Shown here: positions 29,118 through 38,635 of the stretch, piece after piece | Layout of the letters: each line of letters opens with the position of its first letter | How positions within the stretch are numbered: position 1 is the stretch's first letter | Assembly (NCBI GenBank): GCA_903995115.1 | Contig: LR877153.1 | Span: 558,001 to 622,000 of the forward strand | Origin: Angomonas deanei | Taxonomy: Eukaryota; Euglenozoa; Kinetoplastea; Trypanosomatida; Trypanosomatidae | Direction: 5' to 3' | DNA: 64,000 bases | Position numbers and translations under genes: made by a program | Notes under the pieces: generated by a model | Database searches by the model: none | What the model was told of the DNA's origin: nothing | The model's input: the letters and a program-made list of their open reading frames with translations, nothing else

Positions 29118-31732
29118 TCACTGTCGGAGAGAGGGGTAGGCACTTTGGGCCATATCGTCGGTAGCACCCCCTAAGAAGAGACACAACTCCCTCAGATACC
29201 GCTTATCCAGCGCCTTTCGAACAATTTGACTGACGGTGTTATTCCGCAAGCCGTTAACGGCGCCCGCCCCCACTCCACTGTTAGGGAGGGACGCACGGGT
29301 ACCATTGCTGCAGACATCCGAGACCGCCTTGAGGGTCACGGAGGCGTTGGTGCACGTGCCGCCACTTACCAGCAGTGAGTCCTCCCCCTCTCGTGAGGGC
29401 TTGTCGCACCGGTCCATCGGCGCTGGTGTGACTGTCGCTAAACGTGTTGGTGTCCCCCAAGATGTGCAGATCGTTCTCGTCGGGGATGAAACTACTCGAC
29501 GTATTGCGAGGGAGCAAGGAGGAGGACGTATTACCAAAGTTAAGGAGCGCGGTGGCGGGATGGGCGAGAGAGGTGTTCACGATGCACGCCAACGGCTCCA
29601 GTGCATCGAGCACATCGGACGGACTGGGCTCCATCAGGGTTGAATTAAAGCTGCCCTCCAGGTACGGGGCGGAGGCGGACTTGACGAGGGTTCTCCTAGG
29701 CAGCGGCGCGTCATCGGCGTTGAGGGAGGAGACCCGTTTCATGGGCTTTGGCACAACGTTTATTTCGTGTTTGGCTTTCCCTGGGGAATCCATATGAATG
29801 GCATCCATGCTGATGGACCGCGTGTGTGCCGGGGGCGGACTGTGGGACTCTGCCTCCGCTGGCTTGGGGGAGGGCGGAGGGTGGACCTCCTCCTCGGTGG
29901 TCACCGCTCCAGTACTATTCACCAAAGTGGTAACGACGGTTGGACCTGGTATCGTCACCGACACCGTGTGAGGGGTACGCAAGCTAAGGGACTCTAGTGT
30001 CATGAAGAGACGGCCGTAGTAGATATCCAGCGCCCCGTTGATACTCCCATTCCCAATCGACAGCGCCAGACGGGCCATATTTTTCATAATGAAAAGAAAC
30101 TCCAGTAGAAACCGTCTCGAGAACATTTTATTCGCCGAGGCGACGCCCCCTTGATTCATCGTGCTGTGCAGATTGCTGTTCGCCGTAGGGGAGGAAGGAC
30201 TCCCCATATAGGTGGGACTCAACATGCTAGATGTCCCCTCCGACGGCGCCGGCTGCGACGGTTGGGAGTGTTCCTCCAACCGTGAGAGGTACACGTTCGG
30301 TGGATTGGTGTTGGTCGGGAACTGCACAAACGAGGCGGTCCCTGGGTTACCGGCGAGATTGATGTTATTGCTATTGTTGTTATTGGTCGTCGTGATGGCG
30401 CGCTGCACCTCATCAAACTGCACCTGCCACTTGTTGCGCATGAGCTCCCCAAACAACAAGAGATGCAACTCCCCCAGAAACCGATTGTCTTCGAGCACAC
30501 GCGCCAGCCGTTTACACCCTTCGACAAAATCTTTTTTTGAGTAGCAGCTGCGACTCGTCACACCACATGCCCGCGATCAGTGTGCAAACAGAGGCAATCT
30601 CCTCAAAGCTCCGGAGATGACAAAACATGTCCGTTTCCAGCCGGTGTTCAAAGCCAAACGCCATGGAGGCATAACTCAACAAGGACTTATTCGAGAGACC
30701 AAAACACTGTTGTACGAGCTGAATGAGCGGTATATCGCGTGGAGCGAAGAGACCGCCTTTCCCTTGGTACATCATCGAGATGGTCGTACAGACGCGTTTC
30801 AGATTCTCCCACTGTCGTCGTACAGACCCCTCACGAAGTTTCACTAGTTGTTCCACAATGTGCGTAGGGGTCTGCTTCTCGGTGACGCTGACGCGACCAG
30901 CGGGGGGAGCGAGAAGGCGACTGAAGAAACCAGTCTTCTCGTTACTGGCGCTAAACTCCATATGGTCGTAGCGGCTCATTTTATTACCAAAGTAGTGATA
31001 GCACGCACAATCGTCGACGGCGTAGTATAACTCAATCACCGCTTTACGGTCGTCCATTGGGAAGGGAATGTATTGATTAAACAGAAAGGAGTGTGGCGCG
31101 AAGAGAAGACCGTCCTCGATGAGGATCTCATACAGCTCAAACTGCTCGCACACTTCCTCGTAAAGTAGGCGACTGTTGAGCACCGCGGCGTCAGAGGAGG
31201 GCAGCCCTTCTAGCATTTGAATGCGCCGCTGAAAGTCCAAGTAATCCTTGTTGAGAAAGAAGTACGTGTTCTTTTTGCTCGCCTTCTTCTTCTTTTTCAT
31301 TTTTGACTTGGGACGCTTTTCTTTTCCCGGTGCCGTGCCCGCCTCGTCCATTTCTTTTAGCACGGCCTGCTGGGTCTTCTCCGTTTGGGCAATGACGTCT
31401 TCCTCCGCGACCGGTGCCGACACACTGACGGCTTCGGTGATGGGCAAGTGGTCCTCGTCGAGCGCTCGCTTGTCCTCGCGGGCTAATCTGCTTTCATCCC
31501 CGCCGCTTGTGATTGGAGCAAACGTCACCTTCTTTGTACCTTCCGCGGGTGCCGTGCCATGGTGGTGGTGGTGGCTATTACTAATGTTGGCCGCCTCCTG
31601 CGGCTCTCCGAGCGATAAAAGAATCTCCACCACCTCTTCCGTCGTGCAGCCCTCTAAAAATAGTTTAAACACGGTGAAATCTATACTAATAGGCCATATG
31701 GAGGACGCATGCAGCGAGACGATCGCTGGCAT
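29118..31732 (-). CDS. Large protein of unknown function, two frame breaks
   Basis: Not recognised. One locus of about 871 residues in three frames. The first third has a His5 run, a Lys-rich nuclear-type stretch (KSKMKKKKKASKK) and then a conserved-looking globular helical region from NTYFFLNKDYLDFQRRIQML to LETDMFCHLRSFEEI. The rest has an Asn/Ser-rich insert, another helical block (MFSRRFLLEFLFIMKNMARL) and a Ser-rich segment. It ends in KALDKRYLRELCLFLGGATD. The breaks are at an A7 (30532-30538), joining QLLLKK to DFVEGCKRL, and probably at a G5 (29384-29388 complement), joining ALTRG to EDSLLVSGG. No catalytic motif is visible. It could be a kinetoplastid-type cytoskeletal or trafficking scaffold, but that is a guess. 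Confidence 0.65.
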
Positions 31733-31940
31733 TTACAATGGGAAAGCAACTCTAATGAAGCAACCTTCTTTGTGTGTGTGTCTGTTTCTTTTACTAGTAG
31801 AGAATGTGGTGATGAGAGAGAGAGAGCAATGATAAACATAATACCAAATCGATTCAGGACATTCTATCATTAATTTTGAGTTGCGCTATCGACTAAAAGC
31901 TTGGAACTGAAAACCAAAAAAAAAAAAAGCAACACATTAC

Positions 31941-32837
31941 CTATAGGCCAAGCGAACTCATCAAGTTACTTACCTTTTTCTTCTTCTCCTCCTTTTTACC
32001 AACCGTCTTGGGGACTGTTTTTGGCGTAGGTGCGGTGGGCACCACTGCCGGCTTTGCGACCTGCGGTGTGTCCTTCTTCTTTTCCATCTTTATGTCCAGT
32101 GAAGACACCACGGGAGAAGGCACTGGCGGCACGGGTACACTTTCCGTCCGAACGGTCCGTTTCCCCCTCAGTGACCCAGTTGGTATAACGGAGGTTTTAA
32201 CGACGTCCTTCAGCGCCATTGCCTTTGGGTGGCCGTTCTTTCCCCGGCGAGTTCTCTTCCGCCGACAGTGGCGCACTACACAGGAAGATAAGGCCGTTCG
32301 TGTCAGTAACTTGGTTTGTTGCTGAGGTCTGTTGTTGGGTGGTCCGTCCAGACCACACTCGCGAATGACTTTAGCTAGGCAGTGACGGCACGCCGTCAGC
32401 GTCTTCGTCCCTTTTCGTTTCCCATTTCTCTCCACCCGCACGGTGGTCGTACTTTTCCCTGGTACAAGAGGGGTGGCGCACACCTTGCACCAGAACCGAT
32501 TCACCTTCGACAACTTCCAAATACTTCTCGCCCGACCGCTGTGTCGGCCAGCCAGCCTATCGCTGTGACTACGGAATGCGGGGCCCAACGGTTTCTGCGC
32601 ACCGCGTACCCTGGCGCTACTACCGTAGTGCCGCGCCAAGTCGCCCCTCAGTTGGTGCACAACACCACTCGCGGCGGCGTCTTCCGTTTCTTTCGGGGCG
32701 GTTTGCTCCATGAGGCGGTGAGACAGCGTGGCGCAGAAGTTTGCGCCTGCCAGCTGAACTGCTAATAACGGCGGTGGTGTACTCTGCCGTATAACATCTT
32801 TACGCAGTAAAACATCCCAACTATGTTTGTTCTTCAT
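31941..32837 (-). CDS. Rpr2/Rpp21/Snm1-like zinc-ribbon protein
   Basis: A 298-residue basic protein. The segment LARHYGSSARVRGAQKPLGP, followed by RFWCKVCATPLVPGKSTTT and CRHCLAKVIREC, matches the Rpr2 family. In that family a helix with ARYY is followed by 'C..C...L.PG....R' and a second CxxC that complete a four-Cys zinc ribbon. Family members are protein subunits of RNase P (Rpp21/Rpr2) or RNase MRP (Snm1). The C-terminal 120 residues are Lys/Pro/Val-rich and disordered, ending KKVSNLMSSLGL. Trypanosomes are known to use protein-only RNase P, so an MRP-type or other RNP role should be considered. Start is ATG 32837; ATG 32711 just before the domain is possible. Confidence 0.6.
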   Translation of the reverse strand: MKNKHSWDVLLRKDVIRQSTPPPLLAVQLAGANFCATLSHRLMEQTAPKETEDAAASGVVHQLRGDLARHYGSSARVRGAQKPLGPAFRSHSDRLAGRHSGRARSIWKLSKVNRFWCKVCATPLVPGKSTTTVRVERNGKRKGTKTLTACRHCLAKVIRECGLDGPPNNRPQQQTKLLTRTALSSCVVRHCRRKRTRRGKNGHPKAMALKDVVKTSVIPTGSLRGKRTVRTESVPVPPVPSPVVSSLDIKMEKKKDTPQVAKPAVVPTAPTPKTVPKTVGKKEEKKKKVSNLMSSLGL

Positions 32838-33022
32838 TTCAATGAAGAGAATGACTAAAGTGTGAGAGGGAAAAAGAATCATGAGCGTGCAAAAGTATAT
32901 CACAACAGTCAATTGTGTGGTACGGGGAAAAAACGGCGGAAGTCAAAAAGACGTAAAAAGTGGCAAATTGAATATACATTTGTGGTATGTGTTGTTGGTT
33001 GGGGTAGAACTGTACAAGTGTG

Positions 33023-35323
33023 TTACAAATCGGTGTGTTTTAGGAACGCCAAGGAAAACTTCCCAGGGGGCGCCTTCTGGTCCACCGGGGGGAGGGAGGT
33101 ACTGGCGTTGTTGATTTCAGCAGCGGGGTCTTTTAGTCGGTTCCGCTCCACCTCGTACTGGACGTGCTCCGTCGTCAGCACCGAGTTCTTCAATGCCTTC
33201 AACAAACGTCGATGACTTTCGTACAAGAGCAGCTCCGGTGGGATATACCACCCAAAGTGGGTGTGGATGTAGTCCATCTCGCGTTTCTCGGTCGCCTTGG
33301 TGGAGGTGAGCTTGGCGGGGGCTGCCGTCGACCGGCGCTTGTTCCACTCGTCAAACGTTCCCTCGTTTCCCCTAAACCGGGAAGTCGGACCGGAGTCGTA
33401 CAGCTCCCTCTCGTCCACACCACCGAGGGACTGCGCCCGGTCAATAATATCCTTCACCGCTAACGACGGATCACTAAAGTTGACCTTCCGCCCAACCCAC
33501 TCATTGTAGCGCTTCTTGTGCATATGCGCCCTATACTGCTTTCGGCGCTCCTCCCACAAGTCCTCAATGATTCGCATCTTGTCCTCCTTGGTGGTGGTCA
33601 TGTGCTGCTGCAGGACATTGTTCGCAATCATGTCAATACGTTCCACTGACGACGGCGGCGGTTTGTAATGCATTAATTTGAATTTGCTTTCCAACTCCAA
33701 CAAGCGCCACGCCCGCAGCATGCGCTCACAGGCCCGCCGTTTCTTCGCGATGCACGCCCTGAGAAACTCTTGGATCCGTGTGGCCGCCTCGATCAACTGG
33801 CGGAAGGCTCGTTTCAGTAGTACGTTTCTGCTATAGAAGATGCACGCCGCACGAATTTTGTCGCCCGACTCCACAAAGTTGGACGGATCCCGTCGGAGCA
33901 GATTGTCTAACAGGCGTGGGTTGGACTGTCGCAGTGCCAGCTCCTCCTCCATAGGGTCGCGGTAGACGGTTGACTCCCTGTGCCCCACGAAGGGCGGTAG
34001 TGCGGCGGTCTCTTCCTCCGGTACCTCCGCGGCCTCCCCACCATCCAGCGCCTCCTCCTCTCGCTTCCCGCCGGTCATGCCACTCGCGGGGACACTGAAC
34101 ACGCGGCTCACGCACCCGGACTGCACAAAAGGGAGCAACTCCCGCACCTTCTGTGGGGAGAGGAGCGTCTTGCGGTCCGCCTCAGCGTCGGCCTGTGGGG
34201 AAAGAAGGGAAATGGTCTGCACCATGAACCGCCCTCCCAAGTTGTTGACGTGTATCTCACTGAGAGAGATGTACTCCCGCACGAGCAGCTTCATGACGCG
34301 GTTGCGGGAGGCCAATCCCCGCAGCACCGCTCGCTTCTGTGGATTGAGTTTGTCGAGATCGGTCTCGAAGGTATCACGGGGGACGGAGGCGGCGAGCACC
34401 CGTGCCTCTTCCCGAAAGGCAGCGCCCTGAAAGAGAAAGCGGTCCGTCACCGGGTCCACCAACATGCCGGCCACCAACAGCGGCGGCTCCTCCGTGACGG
34501 CGACACTCACCAAAGGCGTCGGCCCTCCGCCGCCAGAGATGGAGTCTCGGTTGTGTGCGAAGACACTCTCTCCCCATGGCGCAAACCACATTTCAGACGG
34601 GTACAAGAAACCTTGGTTGGCGTCACGGTAGGGGAACTGCGTTCGACGCATCAACGCCTCAATATCAGGTCCCTCCGCCTCTGTCCCACCTCCTCCGTCG
34701 GTACTGTCTATTGGTGGCAGACCGTCCTGGGCGGACTCCCGCCGGTCGTACGAGGCTCGACTACTATTGCTGTTCCCTTTTTGCGTCACGGTGGTCCGCC
34801 GCGACACTTTTTGTGAGATTCTTCCACCTTCCTTTTTCTTTTTCCCGTCCGTGTTGGCAGCGGAGGGATCCTGCGCCTCATCCTCAAAGAGTGAAAAGTA
34901 TTCGTCGTTCTCCACACACAGGCGAAGATGCAGATCCTCCAACTCGCTATTGACGCCTAATAAAAACACGGCAAGATCCACCAACACGTTGTCGGCAAAG
35001 TTGCGAAACGGAAGGGCCAGCTCCAGTCCCTTCTTCTTGTTGGCGTTTGGGATCACTATGTTGGATCGAGCTTTCAAGCTTCCCGCTAAGATGGAGTCAC
35101 GCTTGAACTGCTCCAGCTCCCCTCCCGTGGGCATGCCAAAATTATAAAATGAATTCTTTTGGCCGCTGCGGGAAAACGATGCCTTGGGGCGGTCGCGGCG
35201 TGTACTATGAAATGCCGAAATCACCGACGCGTTTCTGTCATTGTTGCCAACCGACTTTAGAACTTGCAGGGAGGCAGGAACGGCATATTTATCGAACTCC
35301 CCGCGAGATCCCTCGGAAGGCAT
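33023..35323 (-). CDS. Conserved-looking IQ-motif protein of unknown function
   Basis: A 766-residue protein, not recognised as a named family. Near residue 525 AATRIQEFLRACIAKKRR fits an IQ-type calmodulin-binding helix and is followed by more basic helices (CERMLRAWRLLELESKF). The region FPYRDANQGFLYPSEMWFAP to VSVAVTEEPPLLVAGM looks globular. Several acidic, Gly/Ser-rich linkers break the sequence. The C-terminal 200 residues (RIIEDLWEERRKQYRAHMHK) are helical and basic. There is no signal peptide or membrane segment. A cytoskeletal or flagellar role would fit IQ proteins but is only inferred. The frame is intact and codon use matches its neighbours, so I am confident it is a gene. Confidence 0.7.
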   Translation of the reverse strand: MPSEGSRGEFDKYAVPASLQVLKSVGNNDRNASVISAFHSTRRDRPKASFSRSGQKNSFYNFGMPTGGELEQFKRDSILAGSLKARSNIVIPNANKKKGLELALPFRNFADNVLVDLAVFLLGVNSELEDLHLRLCVENDEYFSLFEDEAQDPSAANTDGKKKKEGGRISQKVSRRTTVTQKGNSNSSRASYDRRESAQDGLPPIDSTDGGGGTEAEGPDIEALMRRTQFPYRDANQGFLYPSEMWFAPWGESVFAHNRDSISGGGGPTPLVSVAVTEEPPLLVAGMLVDPVTDRFLFQGAAFREEARVLAASVPRDTFETDLDKLNPQKRAVLRGLASRNRVMKLLVREYISLSEIHVNNLGGRFMVQTISLLSPQADAEADRKTLLSPQKVRELLPFVQSGCVSRVFSVPASGMTGGKREEEALDGGEAAEVPEEETAALPPFVGHRESTVYRDPMEEELALRQSNPRLLDNLLRRDPSNFVESGDKIRAACIFYSRNVLLKRAFRQLIEAATRIQEFLRACIAKKRRACERMLRAWRLLELESKFKLMHYKPPPSSVERIDMIANNVLQQHMTTTKEDKMRIIEDLWEERRKQYRAHMHKKRYNEWVGRKVNFSDPSLAVKDIIDRAQSLGGVDERELYDSGPTSRFRGNEGTFDEWNKRRSTAAPAKLTSTKATEKREMDYIHTHFGWYIPPELLLYESHRRLLKALKNSVLTTEHVQYEVERNRLKDPAAEINNASTSLPPVDQKAPPGKFSLAFLKHTDL

Positions 35324-35586
35324 GTCTCCTAATACTATATAGATAGGTGATCGTCACTAGTTTCTAGGAAGGAGTGTTAGGGAAAAGGAGAAAAAGAGTG
35401 TACAGTATATTATACCGATCAGAAGATTTGCCACGCGAAGCGCACGCACCATTACAACAACACAGAGTCATTTTTTTTTTTTTTAGAAAGTAAAATAATA
35501 AAAAAAGAGTAGATTGATTTATCCTGTCACGTTTCTTCGGTCTTCGTTAAAATTCAAAAAAAAATTGCTTTTTTTTTCTCTTCTAA

Positions 35587-36243
35587 TTAGGCCTGGGCCT
35601 CGACAGTCTTGGGCTCAATGACAGTGATGACATCGGGGAGCTCCTGGCCCGGACCGCCCTCAGCGGCGCTGGACGGAAGCATGATCTTGACCTTGCAGCC
35701 AATCACGCCAGCACGAAGGTAGCAGTGACGGGCGGCGCTGTCGACGAAGGTCTTGTGGGCAGTACCGGACTTGATCATGTAACCATCGCGGAAGGTCATG
35801 CTCTTGGCACGCTGACCCTTGATCTTACCACCAACGGTCACCTCGCAACCCTTGGCACCGCTCTCCATCACGTAGCGGATGATGCCCATGGCGGCACGGC
35901 GCACCTGGAGGTTGCTGAGGAGCTTGAAGCGGAGGGACTCCACCTGAGCCATGGCGGACAGACCGCGCTTCTCCACACGGTCGGTGAAGAGCTGGAGCTT
36001 GCCGGGCTTGTAGTGGAAGCGCTGCTCGATGCAGGCCGTGAGCTCACGGATGCGGCGGGCGTTGTCGCCAATCACCTCGCGGGTCTTGGTGCAGCGGATG
36101 ACGATCTCCGTGCGGACAGGGGTCTTGCGGTGCTCCACACCGGCGAAGCCCTCCTCGGCGAGCTCGCGCTTGAGGAACTCAAAAAGCTCGGCGTAGAAGA
36201 CACCGTCGCGGATGATTTGACGCTTCTTAGATAACTTACCCAT
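35587..36243 (-). CDS. RPS3: 40S ribosomal protein uS3 (RPS3)
   Basis: A 218-residue uS3. It sits at the mRNA entry site of the small ribosomal subunit. The N-terminus [20 protein letters not shown] leads into the KH domain ([20 protein letters not shown]). The C-terminal domain carries [20 protein letters not shown] and [15 protein letters not shown], all classic eukaryotic uS3 signatures. Codon use is extremely biased to C/G-ending codons compared with most of the window, as in highly expressed genes. Start ATG 36243 lies about 20 nt after a strong pyrimidine tract and AAAG. Secure. Confidence 0.98.
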   Translation of the reverse strand: MGKLSKKRQIIRDGVFYAELFEFLKRELAEEGFAGVEHRKTPVRTEIVIRCTKTREVIGDNARRIRELTACIEQRFHYKPGKLQLFTDRVEKRGLSAMAQVESLRFKLLSNLQVRRAAMGIIRYVMESGAKGCEVTVGGKIKGQRAKSMTFRDGYMIKSGTAHKTFVDSAARHCYLRAGVIGCKVKIMLPSSAAEGGPGQELPDVITVIEPKTVEAQA

Positions 36244-36264
36244 CTTTGTAAGGATAAAATCAAT

Positions 36265-36303
36265 CTTTTGGTTAGGGGAGAAGAAAAAAAGAGGGAGATG
36301 AGA
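36265..36303 (-). promoter_or_regulatory. Probable trans-splice acceptor of RPS3
   Basis: The coding strand has a 29-nt almost pure pyrimidine tract (complement of 36275-36303) followed by CCAAAAG (AG = 36265-36266), 21 nt before the ATG. This is the clearest acceptor-like element in the window. Confidence 0.6.
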
Positions 36304-36407
36304 TAATTTAGTTGGTGTGCATTTATACAGGAAGGACATCGTGAACAAAATAGAGACACTTACAAACACATCAACATTATGGTTACGATTATTCAACTCA
36401 TTATTAT

Positions 36408-36761
36408 TTAACACGGGTAGGACAGGATCACCCTATCCACCATGGGGCACCCGGCAGAGGTGGAGGGGCTACGGTTTTCCACCACAAACCCCAGCGCCAC
36501 TAGTTTCTCTAGCACCGCGTCGGTCTCCTTCTCCAGCTCCGCGTACGCCTCTTGGGTCATGTTGTCGAAGGCGTCGCGCATGGCGGTGATGGTGTGCTTG
36601 ACTTTGATCAACTTGGCATTCGTTCGCACAATCTGCTGCTCCTCCTCGGTGGTGGCCAGCTTGTTCGGCTCAGGGGCCACGTCCACCTCGCAGATATTCT
36701 GCTCCTTTACCTTTTCTAATACTTCGGGGTGGGCGAACTCGTTGAAGACGGCGAGCAGCAT
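36408..36761 (-). CDS. Small helical protein of unknown function
   Basis: A 117-residue open frame, placed between RPS3 and the small-Tim-like gene with normal spacer lengths and G/C-rich codons like its neighbours. The central part ([19 protein letters not shown] to [18 protein letters not shown]) is a likely pair of long helices or a coiled coil. The N-terminus [18 protein letters not shown] is amphipathic. No family is recognised. Being preceded by a spacer with TC-rich stretches and having no competing frame, it is probably real. Confidence 0.6.
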   Translation of the reverse strand: MLLAVFNEFAHPEVLEKVKEQNICEVDVAPEPNKLATTEEEQQIVRTNAKLIKVKHTITAMRDAFDNMTQEAYAELEKETDAVLEKLVALGFVVENRSPSTSAGCPMVDRVILSYPC

Positions 36762-37043
36762 TCTTGTGTGTGTATTCTTTTAGTAATGCTTTCTTTGGAG
36801 AAAAGGAAATAGTGTTTTTTATTATTGTTTTTTTACCACACACACACGTAGAACGGATCGTTGAACAGAGCACAAACAGATCAACAAAAAGGAAATAGAA
36901 TGAAGTTATCGTCATTAATGTGAGCAAAAAAATAAAAGTAGCCAAAAATTCTTTTTTGTTTATTTTTAACGGGTCTGCTACCTTTTTTTTGTTCTGATTA
37001 TGCTTGTTTTTTATTGTTATCGATTAATACGTCAGCTGGTTGT

Positions 37044-37394
37044 TTACTGCATGCCAGCCCTCATCTGCTCCATCATCTTTTCCATGACAGATGCCTCCAT
37101 CTCCCCCACCGCCGCCTCGTTCCGCTGCATGAGCACTAACTGTAGCATGGCATTGAACTTGGCGGAGCAGTTCACGACACACTCCTTCTCCTGCACATCT
37201 TGCTTGAGACGGTAGGAGATGGGCGCGTACTTGGTCCGCTTGAGCGTGTACAGCTCCGAGGTATCGAGGCACTTGTTGATGCAGAGGGAGGTCGCGTGGG
37301 CGGACATGGCGCTCTGCAGACGAGCGGTGTGTAGCATTTGGTAGGTGCCGGCTAGGGAGTGCTGGAAGGCACTCGGCTCGTCACTTCCCATCAT
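37044..37394 (-). CDS. Small-Tim-like protein (twin CX3C)
   Basis: A 116-residue protein with the twin CX3C motif of the Tim8/9/10/13 chaperones: SLCINKCLDTS and EKECVVNCSAKF, each on a predicted helix. Small Tims escort hydrophobic precursors across the mitochondrial intermembrane space and are oxidised by Mia40/Erv1. The loop between the two motifs is 29 residues, against the usual 11-16, and the Met-rich C-terminal helix (MEKMMEQMRAGM) is extra. Start is ATG 37394 (MMGSDEPSAF); no cleavable presequence, as normal for this family. The Cys pattern makes the call reasonable, but the subtype cannot be assigned. Confidence 0.7.
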   Translation of the reverse strand: MMGSDEPSAFQHSLAGTYQMLHTARLQSAMSAHATSLCINKCLDTSELYTLKRTKYAPISYRLKQDVQEKECVVNCSAKFNAMLQLVLMQRNEAAVGEMEASVMEKMMEQMRAGMQ

Positions 37395-37608
37395 GGTGCT
37401 AGGAGTAGAGAAATTACTACAGAAAGGGGGACAAGGAGAATGAGAAAACAAATAGTTGTTGTAGAAATAAACACGACGCAATGGATGTGAAAAATGGAAT
37501 AATAATAATGTACTTTTGGATTTGATGGAAATGTAACAGCATAATCACACAAACACACAAAATAATAAATATAAGGAACACCATCTTCTCTGTCTCTCAT
37601 TCTTTTTT

Positions 37609-38349
37609 CTATCGCAGTAGTCTTCGGAAGTAAACTACCGAGAGGAAGCAAAAACAACTCCACTCCACCACACTGAGCGGGACCCCCACTTGTTGTATTT
37701 CACTATAACTCATCTCAAAGATACCACTTCTTTTCTGCGTATAAGGGCCTAACACAACATACTCCAAAAAATTTCGCACCTTCCCGCAATAGACAAAAAA
37801 GACATGCAGCGGGTACGACGTGGGGACGCGGACAATCGCCGCCTTGTTTCCAATGACCAGAAACACAATGAGGAGGTGAAACACTCTCAGAAAATATTTG
37901 ATGCATCCGTTACTATTCCAGTAGCAGTAGGCAACCGGTTTGCGGAGGAACTTGGGGGCCACCGACACGACAAACGGCAGGGCGCCGCTGTTTTCCTCGA
38001 AGGAAACACTATATGCAGGATTCGTCCCCGATGGAGACATGATATCCTCCAGTCGTATCTCAAATACCGATCGCATCATGCGCAGACGCGTCAGTTTGTC
38101 TTTCAGTTGGACTACTTTTCGCTGACTTTTGGACACCTCCACAAAGCTGTACGCCCCTGAAACATTCCGCGCCGTCTCTTCTTCCTCTTTTATCTCCGCC
38201 AACAGGCGTTGTTCCTGCTGAAAGTACAGAAATGGCGCCGCCTTCTTGTCCCACAACCAACTAAGCCAGTAGCCGATGCAAGTGCTCACGAAGAGGTAAA
38301 TCGTCACCACTCTGTCGTCGGCGAAGAAGGGAGCTAGGAAGTCTAACAT
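37609..38349 (-). CDS. Get1/WRB-like membrane protein
   Basis: A 246-residue protein. An N-terminal hydrophobic segment (VVTIYLFVSTCIGYWLSWLW) is followed by a charged coiled coil, EQRLLAEIKEEEETARNVSG then FVEVSKSQRKVVQLKDKLTR. Two or more hydrophobic segments follow (YFLRVFHLLIVFLVIG and the last 40 residues). One TM, a cytosolic coiled coil with 'F...SK..RK...L.DKL', and two further TMs is the plan of Get1/WRB, the ER receptor that takes tail-anchored proteins from Get3. Pairwise identity by eye is limited to the coiled coil, so this is a topology-supported suggestion. A tail-anchored Qc-SNARE lies about 13 kb away. Confidence 0.5.
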   Translation of the reverse strand: MLDFLAPFFADDRVVTIYLFVSTCIGYWLSWLWDKKAAPFLYFQQEQRLLAEIKEEEETARNVSGAYSFVEVSKSQRKVVQLKDKLTRLRMMRSVFEIRLEDIMSPSGTNPAYSVSFEENSGALPFVVSVAPKFLRKPVAYCYWNSNGCIKYFLRVFHLLIVFLVIGNKAAIVRVPTSYPLHVFFVYCGKVRNFLEYVVLGPYTQKRSGIFEMSYSEIQQVGVPLSVVEWSCFCFLSVVYFRRLLR

Positions 38350-38635
38350 GTTTGTTTGTCCCTCTGTTTCTGACGACTATCCTATGGAGGAGAGAGTAAG
38401 GGGGGTAAAGAATTTACTAATACGCCAAACACAGCGGTGTTCCATATACACACACATTGAAATAAACGTTTTATCTGATAAAAACGCATTGGTTCTATAC
38501 GATATTTTATTTATTATGGAGTTCATCTATAAGGATTATCTTTTTTTTTTTCTTTCTTTCAAAAAAACCAAATATAACAGTGAGCAAAACAACAACCATA
38601 TCAACAAACCTGCTAGCGGCATCCGTACATTCTCA

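Noticed and set aside
16180-30540. A shared +1 frameshift codon motif (NGA before Asp) at the break sites
   Set aside because: Several breaks can be placed at nearby homopolymers that give equally good or better proteins, so the apparent motif depends on where the shift is drawn.
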